From assembly GCA_964472565.1 (NCBI GenBank), contig CAYYNB010000215.1:1-8883 (forward strand): 8,883 nucleotides of DNA, read 5' to 3'. The position numbers were made by a program, and so were the translations under genes. The notes under the pieces are model-generated. The model saw only the letters and a list, made by a program, of their open reading frames with translations, made no database searches and was not told the DNA's origin. This stretch comes from DATAMF01 sp964472565 (GTDB taxonomy: Bacteria; Chloroflexota; Anaerolineae; Aggregatilineales; Aggregatilineaceae). Below are positions 1 to 5,402 of the stretch, in pieces (positions within the stretch are counted from its first letter, which is position 1; each line of letters opens with the position of its first letter).

Positions 1-80
1 TTTGGCGTTTTGAACCTGAGAAGTTTGACAAAGTGGGGGTTTTGTAAAATTGGGTCGATTTTCTGACCCCCCCTTGAAGA

Positions 81-108
81 AGTTGTCAGTTGTTAGTTTT
101 TAGTGATT
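81..108. repeat. degenerate heptamer tandem repeat, four units
   Basis: Four consecutive 7-bp units read AGTTGTC, AGTTGTT, AGTTTTT and AGTGATT. Each begins with AGT and the array is in strict 7-bp register. It lies in non-coding DNA. Short tandem heptamers of this kind are known in cyanobacteria and some other environmental bacteria. No function can be assigned from the sequence. Confidence 0.55.
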
Positions 109-174
109 GGTAAAGGGCGATGTTGGGCGATATGAATAGGATAGCACGGATGTTCGAGTTTGTCATCACCATCG

Positions 175-213
175 GATGACTAATTCGGATGGTTAACTTC
201 GATGGTTAATAAT
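175..213. repeat. 13-bp imperfect tandem repeat, three units
   Basis: Three 13-bp units start at 175, 188 and 201 and read GATGACTAATTCG, GATGGTTAACTTC and GATGGTTAATAAT. The second and third share nine consecutive bases (GATGGTTAA). The array could be direct-repeat protein-binding sites or a decayed minisatellite. It lies about 215 bp upstream of the VWA-FHA start. Confidence 0.45.
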
Positions 214-230
214 GGGGGGATGACAGGGCG

Positions 231-325
231 GTTCACCCCTATCCCCCGGCCTCCTTTCCCAGGAGGGGCAGGGCGCTGCTTGCTGCGCCCCTTCCGTATG
301 GCGAGACCATGAGGCAGGGGTGAAC
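231..325. repeat. compound palindromic intergenic element (REP/MITE-like)
   Basis: The element is bounded by perfect 10-bp inverted repeats, GTTCACCCCT at 231-240 and AGGGGTGAAC at 316-325. Inside are two hairpins: CCTCCT/AGGAGG at 250-266 with a 5-nt loop, and GGGCGC/GCGCCC at 271-290 with an 8-nt loop. The 20 bases at 271-290 are the exact reverse complement of 5277-5296. Parts of its ends (CCCCCGGC and AGGGGTGAA) recur in the 2792-2839 hairpin. The modular sharing suggests a dispersed, non-coding palindromic family. No transposase or clear target-site duplication is seen. Confidence 0.6.
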
Positions 326-386
326 GTAGCATACGATAGGGAAGGGGCGAGGTAAAGCGGATCACTGTAGCAGGAAGGTTAGCAAC

Positions 387-431
387 ATGATAGACTTGCC
401 GCAGTGGGAATGTTCAGGATGGATGGTATGA
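387..431 (+). CDS. candidate 14-codon leader ORF coupled to the VWA-FHA gene
   Basis: A strong Shine-Dalgarno AGGAAGG (372-378) sits 8 nt before an ATG at 387. The frame reads MIDLPQWECSGWMV and ends with TGA at 429-431. This stop overlaps the ATG at 428-430 as ATGA, the classic arrangement for translational coupling, and that ATG is the best start for the VWA-FHA gene. This is the best ribosome-binding site upstream of the operon, better than anything in front of the large gene itself. The peptide has two Trp codons, but nothing nearby concerns tryptophan. It may be a coupling device with a meaningless peptide. It could also be a frameshift hiding a different N-terminus of the large protein, or chance. 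Confidence 0.35.
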   Translation: MIDLPQWECSGWMV

Positions 432-2035
432 AAGCCGATTTTGTACTGGATTATGATGTCATCACGGCCACCCGCGAACAGAATTTGTACGTGCTGGCGC
501 GGATCGAAGCGGAAGCGACGGGGGCGGAGAAGGATCGCCGTCCATTGAACCTGAGCCTGGTGCTGGATCGCAGCGGGTCGATGCAGGGGAATAAGCTGGA
601 ATATATCAAACAGGCCGCAAATTACCTGGTGCAGCGGTTGAGTTCCAAAGACCGGTTGAACGTGGTGAGCTACGATCACATGGTCAAAACGGAAATCCAG
701 CCCGGCCCGGTGATGCACAAGGATATGATCACGCAGACGATCCAGCAGTTGCAGGCGGGCGGATCAACCAATCTGAGCGGGGGCTGGCTGCAAGGCTGCA
801 CCCATATCGCGGCGCTGATGGTCGAGGGGCAGATCAACCGGGCGCTGCTGCTGACGGATGGGTTAGCGAATCAGGGCGTCGTCGATGCGGCGCAGCTCGA
901 AACGATGGCGCGGCAAAAACGGGCGGAAGGCATCACCACGACGACGATGGGCGTGGGGATGGATTTCAACGAGGATTTGCTGCGGCGGATGGCGGCGGAG
1001 GGCGGGGGCGCGTTTTATTTCATCGACAACCCGGATCAGGCCCCGCATATTTTCATCGAAGAACTGCACGGGCTGATGAGCGTCGTCGGGCAGAATCTGG
1101 TGATTACGCTGATGCTGTCGCCCAACGTCAAAATGGTGCGGCAGTTGAACGCGTATCCCACCGAAAACAAGCCGAACGGCGTGATCTTCAAGCTGGGCGA
1201 TCTGTTTGGGGATGAAGTCAAGCAGCTTTTGCTCGAATTGCAGATTCCGGCGATGCAGCAGTTGGGCGAGATCGAGGTGGCGCGGCTGCGGTTCGATTAT
1301 GATGAACTGGCGGCGGATGCCGTGATCCACCGGACGATGGAACTGCCGATTATGGTCAACGCGGTCCCAGAGGCGGATTTCGAGGGGCAGGCGCGCAATG
1401 AGGATGTGGTCAAAACGGCGCTGCTGCTCGAAGCGGCACGATCACGCGAGGAAGCGGTCAAACACGCGGATCGGGGCGATTTCGGGCGGGCGTCGGAGAT
1501 TCTGCGGGCGACGGCGAGCCGCATCGGTTCCAGCGGGCTGAAGGACGAGAATTTGCAGCGGCAGCATACGATGCTGTATGAAGAATCGGCGTCGATGGAC
1601 TTCGGCACGGAACAGTACGACTCGTATACGCGGAAAGCGACGATCAGCAAAAGCAGCTATACGGATCGATTGAATGAAACGGGCGAGGGCGATACGATGA
1701 GCCTGCACGCACGGCTGAAACAATCGCGGCGCGCGCCGGAACGGAAAGGCAAAACGCCCACCGTGATCGTGTGGCCGGAAGGATCGCTGCCGCTGGGCGG
1801 GCGCGATCAGATTCGGATTGGGCGGGCCGCGGATAACGATATTGTGGTGGCTGAAGAGGAAGTGTCGGCGCATCACTGCGAGATTGTACGCGACGGCAAA
1901 GACCTGTTTCTGGTGGACCTGAACAGCACAAACGGTACGTATGCCAACGGGGGCCAACTGACAGGCCGCTTCCGGCTGAGCGTGGGAGATGTTGTCACGG
2001 TGGGGATGCAACTGTTCCGCTTCGAAGGGGGGTAG
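428..2035 (+). CDS. cytoplasmic VWA-FHA domain protein
   Basis: The 535-residue product has an N-terminal von Willebrand factor A domain (about 40-210) and a C-terminal FHA domain (about 446-532). A complete metal-ion-dependent adhesion site is visible: DRSGS with D47, S49 and S51, then T114 in GGSTN, and D144 in LLTDG. The FHA domain keeps the phosphothreonine-binding set: G465-R466, S480, H483 and NSTNG at 499-503. Between them lie a beta-rich section, a helical stretch (about 325-392) and a Ser/Thr/Tyr-rich linker (about 393-445) that could be phosphorylated. No signal peptide or membrane segment is present, so it should act inside the cell. VWA domains bind partners through Mg2+ and FHA domains bind phosphothreonine peptides, so a scaffold or sensor downstream of a Ser/Thr kinase is inferred. 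ATG 428 is chosen because AGGA (416-419) lies 8 nt upstream and because of the ATGA overlap with the leader ORF. GTG 404 would add eight residues but has no ribosome-binding site. The next gene starts 2 nt after the stop. Confidence 0.93.
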   Translation: MKADFVLDYDVITATREQNLYVLARIEAEATGAEKDRRPLNLSLVLDRSGSMQGNKLEYIKQAANYLVQRLSSKDRLNVVSYDHMVKTEIQPGPVMHKDMITQTIQQLQAGGSTNLSGGWLQGCTHIAALMVEGQINRALLLTDGLANQGVVDAAQLETMARQKRAEGITTTTMGVGMDFNEDLLRRMAAEGGGAFYFIDNPDQAPHIFIEELHGLMSVVGQNLVITLMLSPNVKMVRQLNAYPTENKPNGVIFKLGDLFGDEVKQLLLELQIPAMQQLGEIEVARLRFDYDELAADAVIHRTMELPIMVNAVPEADFEGQARNEDVVKTALLLEAARSREEAVKHADRGDFGRASEILRATASRIGSSGLKDENLQRQHTMLYEESASMDFGTEQYDSYTRKATISKSSYTDRLNETGEGDTMSLHARLKQSRRAPERKGKTPTVIVWPEGSLPLGGRDQIRIGRAADNDIVVAEEEVSAHHCEIVRDGKDLFLVDLNSTNGTYANGGQLTGRFRLSVGDVVTVGMQLFRFEGG

Positions 2036-2037
2036 GT

Positions 2038-2790
2038 GTGACATTTGAATATCTGGCCCAATGCCAATTTCCACCGCTGGCGGAGCCGTATGATTCGGCG
2101 CTGCGGGAAGCGGTGGCCCATATTTTGCTGCGCTTTCAACCCGTTGGCATCATCGCCAGCGGGACGATCATTCGTGGGAATCCCGGCCCGTCGAGTGATC
2201 TCGATTTATACGTGATCCACCAGGATACCTTTAGGCAGCGGATTCAGCGGCTGTTCAACGGCGTCCCGGCGGAAATTTTTGTCAACACGCCGCAGACGGT
2301 GCGCGGGTATTTTGAGGATGAACACCGGAACGCACGGCCTATCACGGCGCATATGCTGGCAACGGGTTTCGTGGTGCTGAACCGCGATCCGGTGGTGGCA
2401 CGGCTGCGGCAGGAAGCGGAAGATTACCTGGATACGCCGCCCAACCCAACCGTGGAACAACTGCGCTGGTTCCGGTATCTGATCGGATCCCAATATGAGG
2501 ATGCGCGGGATGTGGCCGACAAAGACGCGGTGACGGCGAGTCTCATTCTGCGGCAGGCGGTGTATGAGATGCTGCGCTACCGCTTCCGGCTGGCGAATCG
2601 ATTTTTGCCGCGCGACAAGGATTTGCTGGGCGGGCTGGATGAACTCGATGCGACGTTGGCGGAACTGGCGCGTTCGTTTTATGGCACGACGAATATCAAG
2701 CTGCAACTGGATTACGCGGCGCAGATCGCCGAGCGAACAGTGCGGGTAACGGGCTTCTTCGAGTGGGAGTCTGAAGCGGAAAAGGTGTGA
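2038..2790 (+). CDS. nucleotidyltransferase-domain protein (pol-beta superfamily)
   Basis: The 250-residue protein carries the nucleotidyltransferase signature near its N-terminus. An SG at 41-42 stands in place of the usual GS and is followed by SSDLDLYV, giving metal-binding D54 and D56. E79 on the next predicted strand is a candidate third carboxylate. The rest (about 135-240) is helical and includes a KNTase/HEPN-like stretch (LRQAVYEMLRYRFRLANRF, then PRDKDLLGGL), as in stand-alone sugar or antibiotic nucleotidyltransferases. The family moves an NMP from an NTP to a small molecule, RNA or protein; the substrate here cannot be read. The start is GTG 2038, 2 nt after the VWA-FHA stop, with the G-run at 2026-2032 as ribosome-binding site, so the two genes are very likely co-transcribed and coupled. 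Nothing suggests a toxin-antitoxin pair, because no separate HEPN gene follows. The family call is firm and the role is open. Confidence 0.88.
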   Translation: MTFEYLAQCQFPPLAEPYDSALREAVAHILLRFQPVGIIASGTIIRGNPGPSSDLDLYVIHQDTFRQRIQRLFNGVPAEIFVNTPQTVRGYFEDEHRNARPITAHMLATGFVVLNRDPVVARLRQEAEDYLDTPPNPTVEQLRWFRYLIGSQYEDARDVADKDAVTASLILRQAVYEMLRYRFRLANRFLPRDKDLLGGLDELDATLAELARSFYGTTNIKLQLDYAAQIAERTVRVTGFFEWESEAEKV

Positions 2791-2791
2791 T

Positions 2792-2835
2792 CCCCCGGCT
2801 CCCGATCCCGTGAGAAGGTTCGCGGGAGCCAGGGG
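2792..2835. terminator. hairpin between convergent genes, possible bidirectional terminator
   Basis: GGCTCCCG (2797-2804) pairs perfectly with CGGGAGCC (2823-2830), and CCCC (2792-2795) pairs outside it with GGGG (2832-2835). It starts 2 nt after the nucleotidyltransferase stop and lies between convergent genes, where a terminator is expected. No T-run follows on either strand, so it may instead be a member of the palindromic repeat family: CCCCCGGC and AGGGGTGAA also occur in the 231-325 element. Confidence 0.45.
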
Positions 2836-2843
2836 TGAATCAG

Positions 2844-2866
2844 GGGGCGATGAGGATTATCGCCCC
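2844..2866. terminator. second hairpin at the 3' end of the minus-strand hydrolase gene
   Basis: GGGGCGAT (2844-2851) and ATCGCCCC (2859-2866) form a perfect 8-bp stem with a 7-nt loop. The last base of the hydrolase stop codon (TAG, minus strand 2868-2866) lies in the stem. It could stop or stabilise the hydrolase transcript. No T-run follows on the minus strand, so it is not a textbook intrinsic terminator. Confidence 0.4.
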
Positions 2867-4179
2867 TATTCCTGCGGCGCGGCGTGTTTAAGCGTCAGGC
2901 CGACAGCCGTACGGGGCGCGAATCCGGCCCAATAGGTGTAATCTGCTTTGGGGGTGCCGTCGTCGTTGACGGAATAAACACCCTCGGCGGCAACCTCGAT
3001 CACATCGAGATACTGCTGGTAATCGGTCTGGCCCTTGAGATAGATGCCCAGGAACGCCGTGAGAAAATGCTGGTTCACATTGTTGATGCGGCGCGTGTCC
3101 CAAACATTATCACCGTAGCGCATATATTCCTCGAAATTGGTCGCTTCGGCGGGCGGGGGATTCGGGACGACGTTGTGACGCGCACCTTCGTAGGTGAGCA
3201 AATAACGATCCGCATTGACCGCGCCCTCAAAGAACTTGACGATGCCGTTCTCGTACCCGGCCACATCGTCCTGGCTTCCGGCGATGAAAAAGAGCGGCAC
3301 CTGGATGTTCGCCAGCGCGTCAGCTTCCCACAGCCCATAATTCATGCCCCAGGGCGAAACGGCGACCACCGCTTTGATACGATCCGCGATGGCGGGCGCA
3401 TTGCCCATCGCGCGGACGTCGGCACCGGGGACGCCGGTCTGGTTTTCGATGAAACCCGCCGCAAATGGACTCAAGCCTGCGCCCGCGACATCAATCGAAC
3501 CATAACCGCCCATCGAATAGCCGATCAAAGCCGCATTCTGAGCGTCGGCCAGGCCGGTCAGAAATGACTCTTCCGTGCTCAAACGGTCCATTTCGTTCAA
3601 AACGAATAAAATATCCAAGGAACGGTTGAGCAGGGTGCTGCCAAAGTTGACGGCATCGCTGAACAGGGAATCGGTGTGATCGATGGCGACCACCACATAC
3701 CCCTTCGAGGCGAGGTTTTCGGTGAGGTTGGTCAGCATAAACCGCGAACCGGGATAACCGTGTGAGACGATGATCAGCGGATAGGGGCCGCCGCTGGGAT
3801 CGGGGTCGGCGTCACGCAGCGCCCGACCGGCAAAGGTGAACGGCGTCAGGGGACGATCCGGGTTATCGACGATGCCGAGGGTATCTTCGTATTCGGTCAG
3901 CATTGCGGTGCCGTCGGGAATGACAGCCGGGTACCAGATTTCGACGGTCAGCGGACGGTCATAGGTGGGCACGGGTTCGCCTTTGACGGCGTTCAGAATG
4001 TCGGGTTGGCCGGGATTGACCAGATCGAGGGTGCGTACGCCCACGCCATAATCGCCGCGTGGGGCAAGGGCAGGGGCATCGGGGAGCGGGTCACCAAAGA
4101 TGAAATCATCGGGACCCTGCGCATAGGTGGTGGTCACGATGAGGAACAAAAAAATCAAAATGACACCTACTTTTTTCAT
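2866..4179 (-). CDS. secreted alpha/beta hydrolase (PAF-acetylhydrolase/dienelactone-hydrolase-like)
   Basis: The 437-residue protein begins with MKK, a hydrophobic stretch (about 4-16) and a likely signal peptidase I site after TYA (residue 20), so it should be exported. The mature part is an alpha/beta hydrolase. HGYPG at 140-144 forms the oxyanion region, GYSMGG at 220-225 carries nucleophile S222, D304 or D305 in GSQDD is the likely acid, and H335 in GARHN is the catalytic His. The long N-terminal section before HGYPG, with its LTVEIWYPA motif, resembles the PAF-acetylhydrolase-like and COG4188 'predicted dienelactone hydrolase' group. These enzymes cleave esters; the true substrate is unknown. 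ATG 4179 is preceded by a near-perfect Shine-Dalgarno AAGGAGG (4192-4186) at 6 nt. The gene is divergent from the esterase lipoprotein gene and shares its upstream palindrome, so co-regulation is likely. Confidence 0.9.
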   Translation of the reverse strand: MKKVGVILIFLFLIVTTTYAQGPDDFIFGDPLPDAPALAPRGDYGVGVRTLDLVNPGQPDILNAVKGEPVPTYDRPLTVEIWYPAVIPDGTAMLTEYEDTLGIVDNPDRPLTPFTFAGRALRDADPDPSGGPYPLIIVSHGYPGSRFMLTNLTENLASKGYVVVAIDHTDSLFSDAVNFGSTLLNRSLDILFVLNEMDRLSTEESFLTGLADAQNAALIGYSMGGYGSIDVAGAGLSPFAAGFIENQTGVPGADVRAMGNAPAIADRIKAVVAVSPWGMNYGLWEADALANIQVPLFFIAGSQDDVAGYENGIVKFFEGAVNADRYLLTYEGARHNVVPNPPPAEATNFEEYMRYGDNVWDTRRINNVNQHFLTAFLGIYLKGQTDYQQYLDVIEVAAEGVYSVNDDGTPKADYTYWAGFAPRTAVGLTLKHAAPQE

Positions 4180-4197
4180 GAAAAACCTCCTTATATT

Positions 4198-4217
4198 ATA
4201 GTTAAGCGCTTAACTAT
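4198..4217. promoter_or_regulatory. perfect 20-bp palindrome, LacI/cre-type operator candidate
   Basis: ATAGTTAAGCGCTTAACTAT is a perfect 20-bp palindrome with a central CG and an AAGCGCTT core. LacI/GalR-family operators, including CcpA cre sites, typically have this kind of core. It lies in the gap between two divergent genes for secreted hydrolases, 19 bp upstream of the minus-strand start. A minus-strand TATAAT (4200-4195) overlaps its left edge, so a bound protein could block transcription there. No regulator gene is in the window, so the family assignment is inferred. Confidence 0.6.
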
Positions 4218-4284
4218 TGAGGTGAAACAAATGCGCCTAAAGACGCGTACTTCTATGATAGCACAATTTGTCAAGGAGTTAACT

Positions 4285-5214
4285 ATGCAGCGAATCTGGT
4301 TGGTGGGACTGTTGGTATTGTTTGTTGCGGCGTGCGCTGCACCAAGCCGGGCACAAGAAGGTGACAAACCGGGCGATTATGTGCGAAAGATGGATTTCGG
4401 CGGGGAAGCGCGGACATACCGGCTGCATATCCCGCCGAGTTATGATGGAAGCCAGGCGGTGCCGCTGGTGGTGGGACTGCATGGCGGCGGCGGAAGCGGG
4501 CGGCAGTTTGAGCGGTCATCCGAATTCAGCGCTAAAGCGGACGAGGCCGGGTTCATCGTGGTGTATCCTGATGGGACGGGGCGCATTCAAACCTGGAACG
4601 CGGGGCACTGCTGCGGCTATGCGCTGCGGGAAAAGGTGGATGATGTGGGGTTTATCCGGGCGCTGGTGGGGGAACTGCAAAAGGATTTGAAGATCGATCC
4701 CCGGCGAATTTATGCAACCGGGATGTCGAACGGGGCGATGATGACATACTGGCTGGGCGCGACTTCGCCGGACCTGTTCGCGGCGATTGCGCCCGTCGCG
4801 GGGACGATTGGCGGGCAGGAGGCGGAAGGGGCCACGCTGGTGCAGATTCCCACGCCGGGACAGGCTGTTTCGGTGATCGCGCTGCATGGGATGCAGGATG
4901 AAAGTGTGCAGTATGAAGGCGGGCAGGGTACGGGATTGGACGGGGATCGGATTGATCTGTCCGTGCAGGAGTCGATTAATTTCTGGTTGAGCGTGGACGG
5001 GTGCGATCCGGCGTATCAGGAAGAAGTGACGCACGAGGGGAATATCATCCGGCATTCGTACATCTGCCAGCCGGGGATCGACGTGATGCTGTATACGGTG
5101 GTGGATGGGGTGCATGCGTGGCCGGGGGCGGACAGTATCACCGACAAAGCGACGCAGGATATTTCGGCAACAGATTTGATCTGGGAATTTTTCGCGAGCC
5201 ACCCGAAGCCGTGA
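4285..5214 (+). CDS. PHB depolymerase/feruloyl esterase-like lipoprotein (LpqC-type)
   Basis: With start ATG 4285 the product has 309 residues. It opens with a lipoprotein signal peptide whose lipobox is VAAC, making C17 the lipidation site, so it should be anchored outside the cytoplasmic membrane. The body matches the esterase/PHB-depolymerase family. HGGGG at 66-70 forms the oxyanion loop, WNAGHCCGYA follows at 104-113, and GMSNG at 146-150 carries nucleophile S148. D205 in HGMQD is the acid and H277 in DGVHAWPG the base. Relatives cleave short polyester, feruloyl or acetyl-xylan esters; the substrate here is not determined. ATG 4285 has AAGGAG (4273-4278) at 6 nt and gives a normal signal peptide. 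An in-frame ATG at 4231, with GAGGTG at 4219-4224, would add 18 residues in front. The gene is divergent from the other secreted hydrolase and convergent with the ATPase gene. Confidence 0.9.
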   Translation: MQRIWLVGLLVLFVAACAAPSRAQEGDKPGDYVRKMDFGGEARTYRLHIPPSYDGSQAVPLVVGLHGGGGSGRQFERSSEFSAKADEAGFIVVYPDGTGRIQTWNAGHCCGYALREKVDDVGFIRALVGELQKDLKIDPRRIYATGMSNGAMMTYWLGATSPDLFAAIAPVAGTIGGQEAEGATLVQIPTPGQAVSVIALHGMQDESVQYEGGQGTGLDGDRIDLSVQESINFWLSVDGCDPAYQEEVTHEGNIIRHSYICQPGIDVMLYTVVDGVHAWPGADSITDKATQDISATDLIWEFFASHPKP

Positions 5215-5251
5215 GAGGGGTATGGATAGCACAGTCAGATTCGGCAGAATC

Positions 5252-5300
5252 GTAGGGGCAGGGCTTGCCCTACCCAGGGCGCAGCAAGCAGCGCCCCTAC
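5252..5300. repeat. compound palindromic repeat between convergent genes
   Basis: Outer arms GTAGGGGC (5252-5259) and GCCCCTAC (5293-5300) are perfect 8-bp inverted repeats. Inside are AGGGC/GCCCT (5260-5271, TT loop) and GGGCGC/GCGCCC (5277-5296, 8-nt loop). The second inner hairpin repeats, inverted and base for base, the 20 bases at 271-290, and AGGGGCAGGGC is also shared with 264-274. It lies 37 bp after the esterase stop. It may contribute to transcript ending, but its modular relatives point to a dispersed palindromic family. Confidence 0.6.
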
Positions 5301-5356
5301 AAACCGTCTGGATTTCGGATATTTTCCGCCGAAAAACGGCTTAAGTTGACACCAAT

Positions 5357-5380
5357 GGGGCAGGTTTGCAAACCTGCCCC
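5357..5380. repeat. perfect 24-bp palindrome
   Basis: The 12-bp arm GGGGCAGGTTTG is followed directly by its reverse complement, giving a perfect palindrome with no loop bases. It stands 22 bp beyond the ATPase stop codon. GGGGCAGG is shared with the 264-274 and 5255-5264 elements. No T-run follows on either strand. A smaller hairpin, GCCG/CGGC with an AAAAA loop, precedes it at 5328-5340. It is best read as another member of the intergenic palindrome set, possibly also acting in 3'-end formation. Confidence 0.6.
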
Positions 5381-5402
5381 TATATTCCCTCTGAAAATGC
5401 GG

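Larger units (their letters stand above)
1..386. other. non-coding, repeat-rich left flank
   Basis: No convincing gene is seen on either strand. The only open frame of note (minus strand, about 180-365) runs through palindromic sequence and has no recognisable domain. The stretch holds a small hairpin at 52-69 (GGGTC/GACCC arms), a heptamer repeat at 81-108, a stem-loop at 162-180 (GTCATC/GATGAC arms, 7-nt loop), a 13-bp repeat at 175-213 and a compound palindromic element at 231-325. No convincing sigma-70 promoter for the downstream genes could be picked. A TTGACA at 25-30 has its nearest AT-rich -10-like hexamer only 14 bp away. Confidence 0.7.

Noticed and set aside
231..325. CRISPR-like repeats
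   Set aside because: The repeats are palindromic modules at irregular, kilobase distances, with no spacer pattern and no cas genes.
387..431. Tryptophan attenuator, suggested by two Trp codons in the leader ORF
   Set aside because: The Trp codons are not adjacent, no terminator/antiterminator pair is visible, and no tryptophan gene follows.
1442..2074. Long minus-strand open frame opposite the VWA-FHA gene
   Set aside because: It has no domain and no ribosome-binding site, and it follows the GC-biased third positions of a gene with clear VWA and FHA motifs. It is a shadow frame.
2038..2790. MNT-HEPN toxin-antitoxin module
   Set aside because: There is no separate HEPN gene, the protein is much longer than a minimal antitoxin, and no Rx4-6H motif was found in its helical part.
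2884..3567. 227-codon plus-strand frame opposite the secreted hydrolase
   Set aside because: The minus strand has a signal peptide, GYSMGG and a perfect Shine-Dalgarno. The plus frame has none of these.
4195..4200. Perfect minus-strand TATAAT as the promoter of the secreted hydrolase
   Set aside because: It would place the transcript start near 4188, inside the Shine-Dalgarno, and there is no -35 box at 16-18 bp. It is kept only as a remark under the operator.
4269..4274. Minus-strand TTGACA as a -35 box for the secreted hydrolase
   Set aside because: No -10 hexamer lies at 16-18 bp, and the bases also form part of the ribosome-binding site of the plus-strand esterase gene.
4516..5232. 238-codon minus-strand frame opposite the esterase lipoprotein
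   Set aside because: It is rich in Arg, Pro and His as shadow frames are, while the plus frame has a complete catalytic triad.
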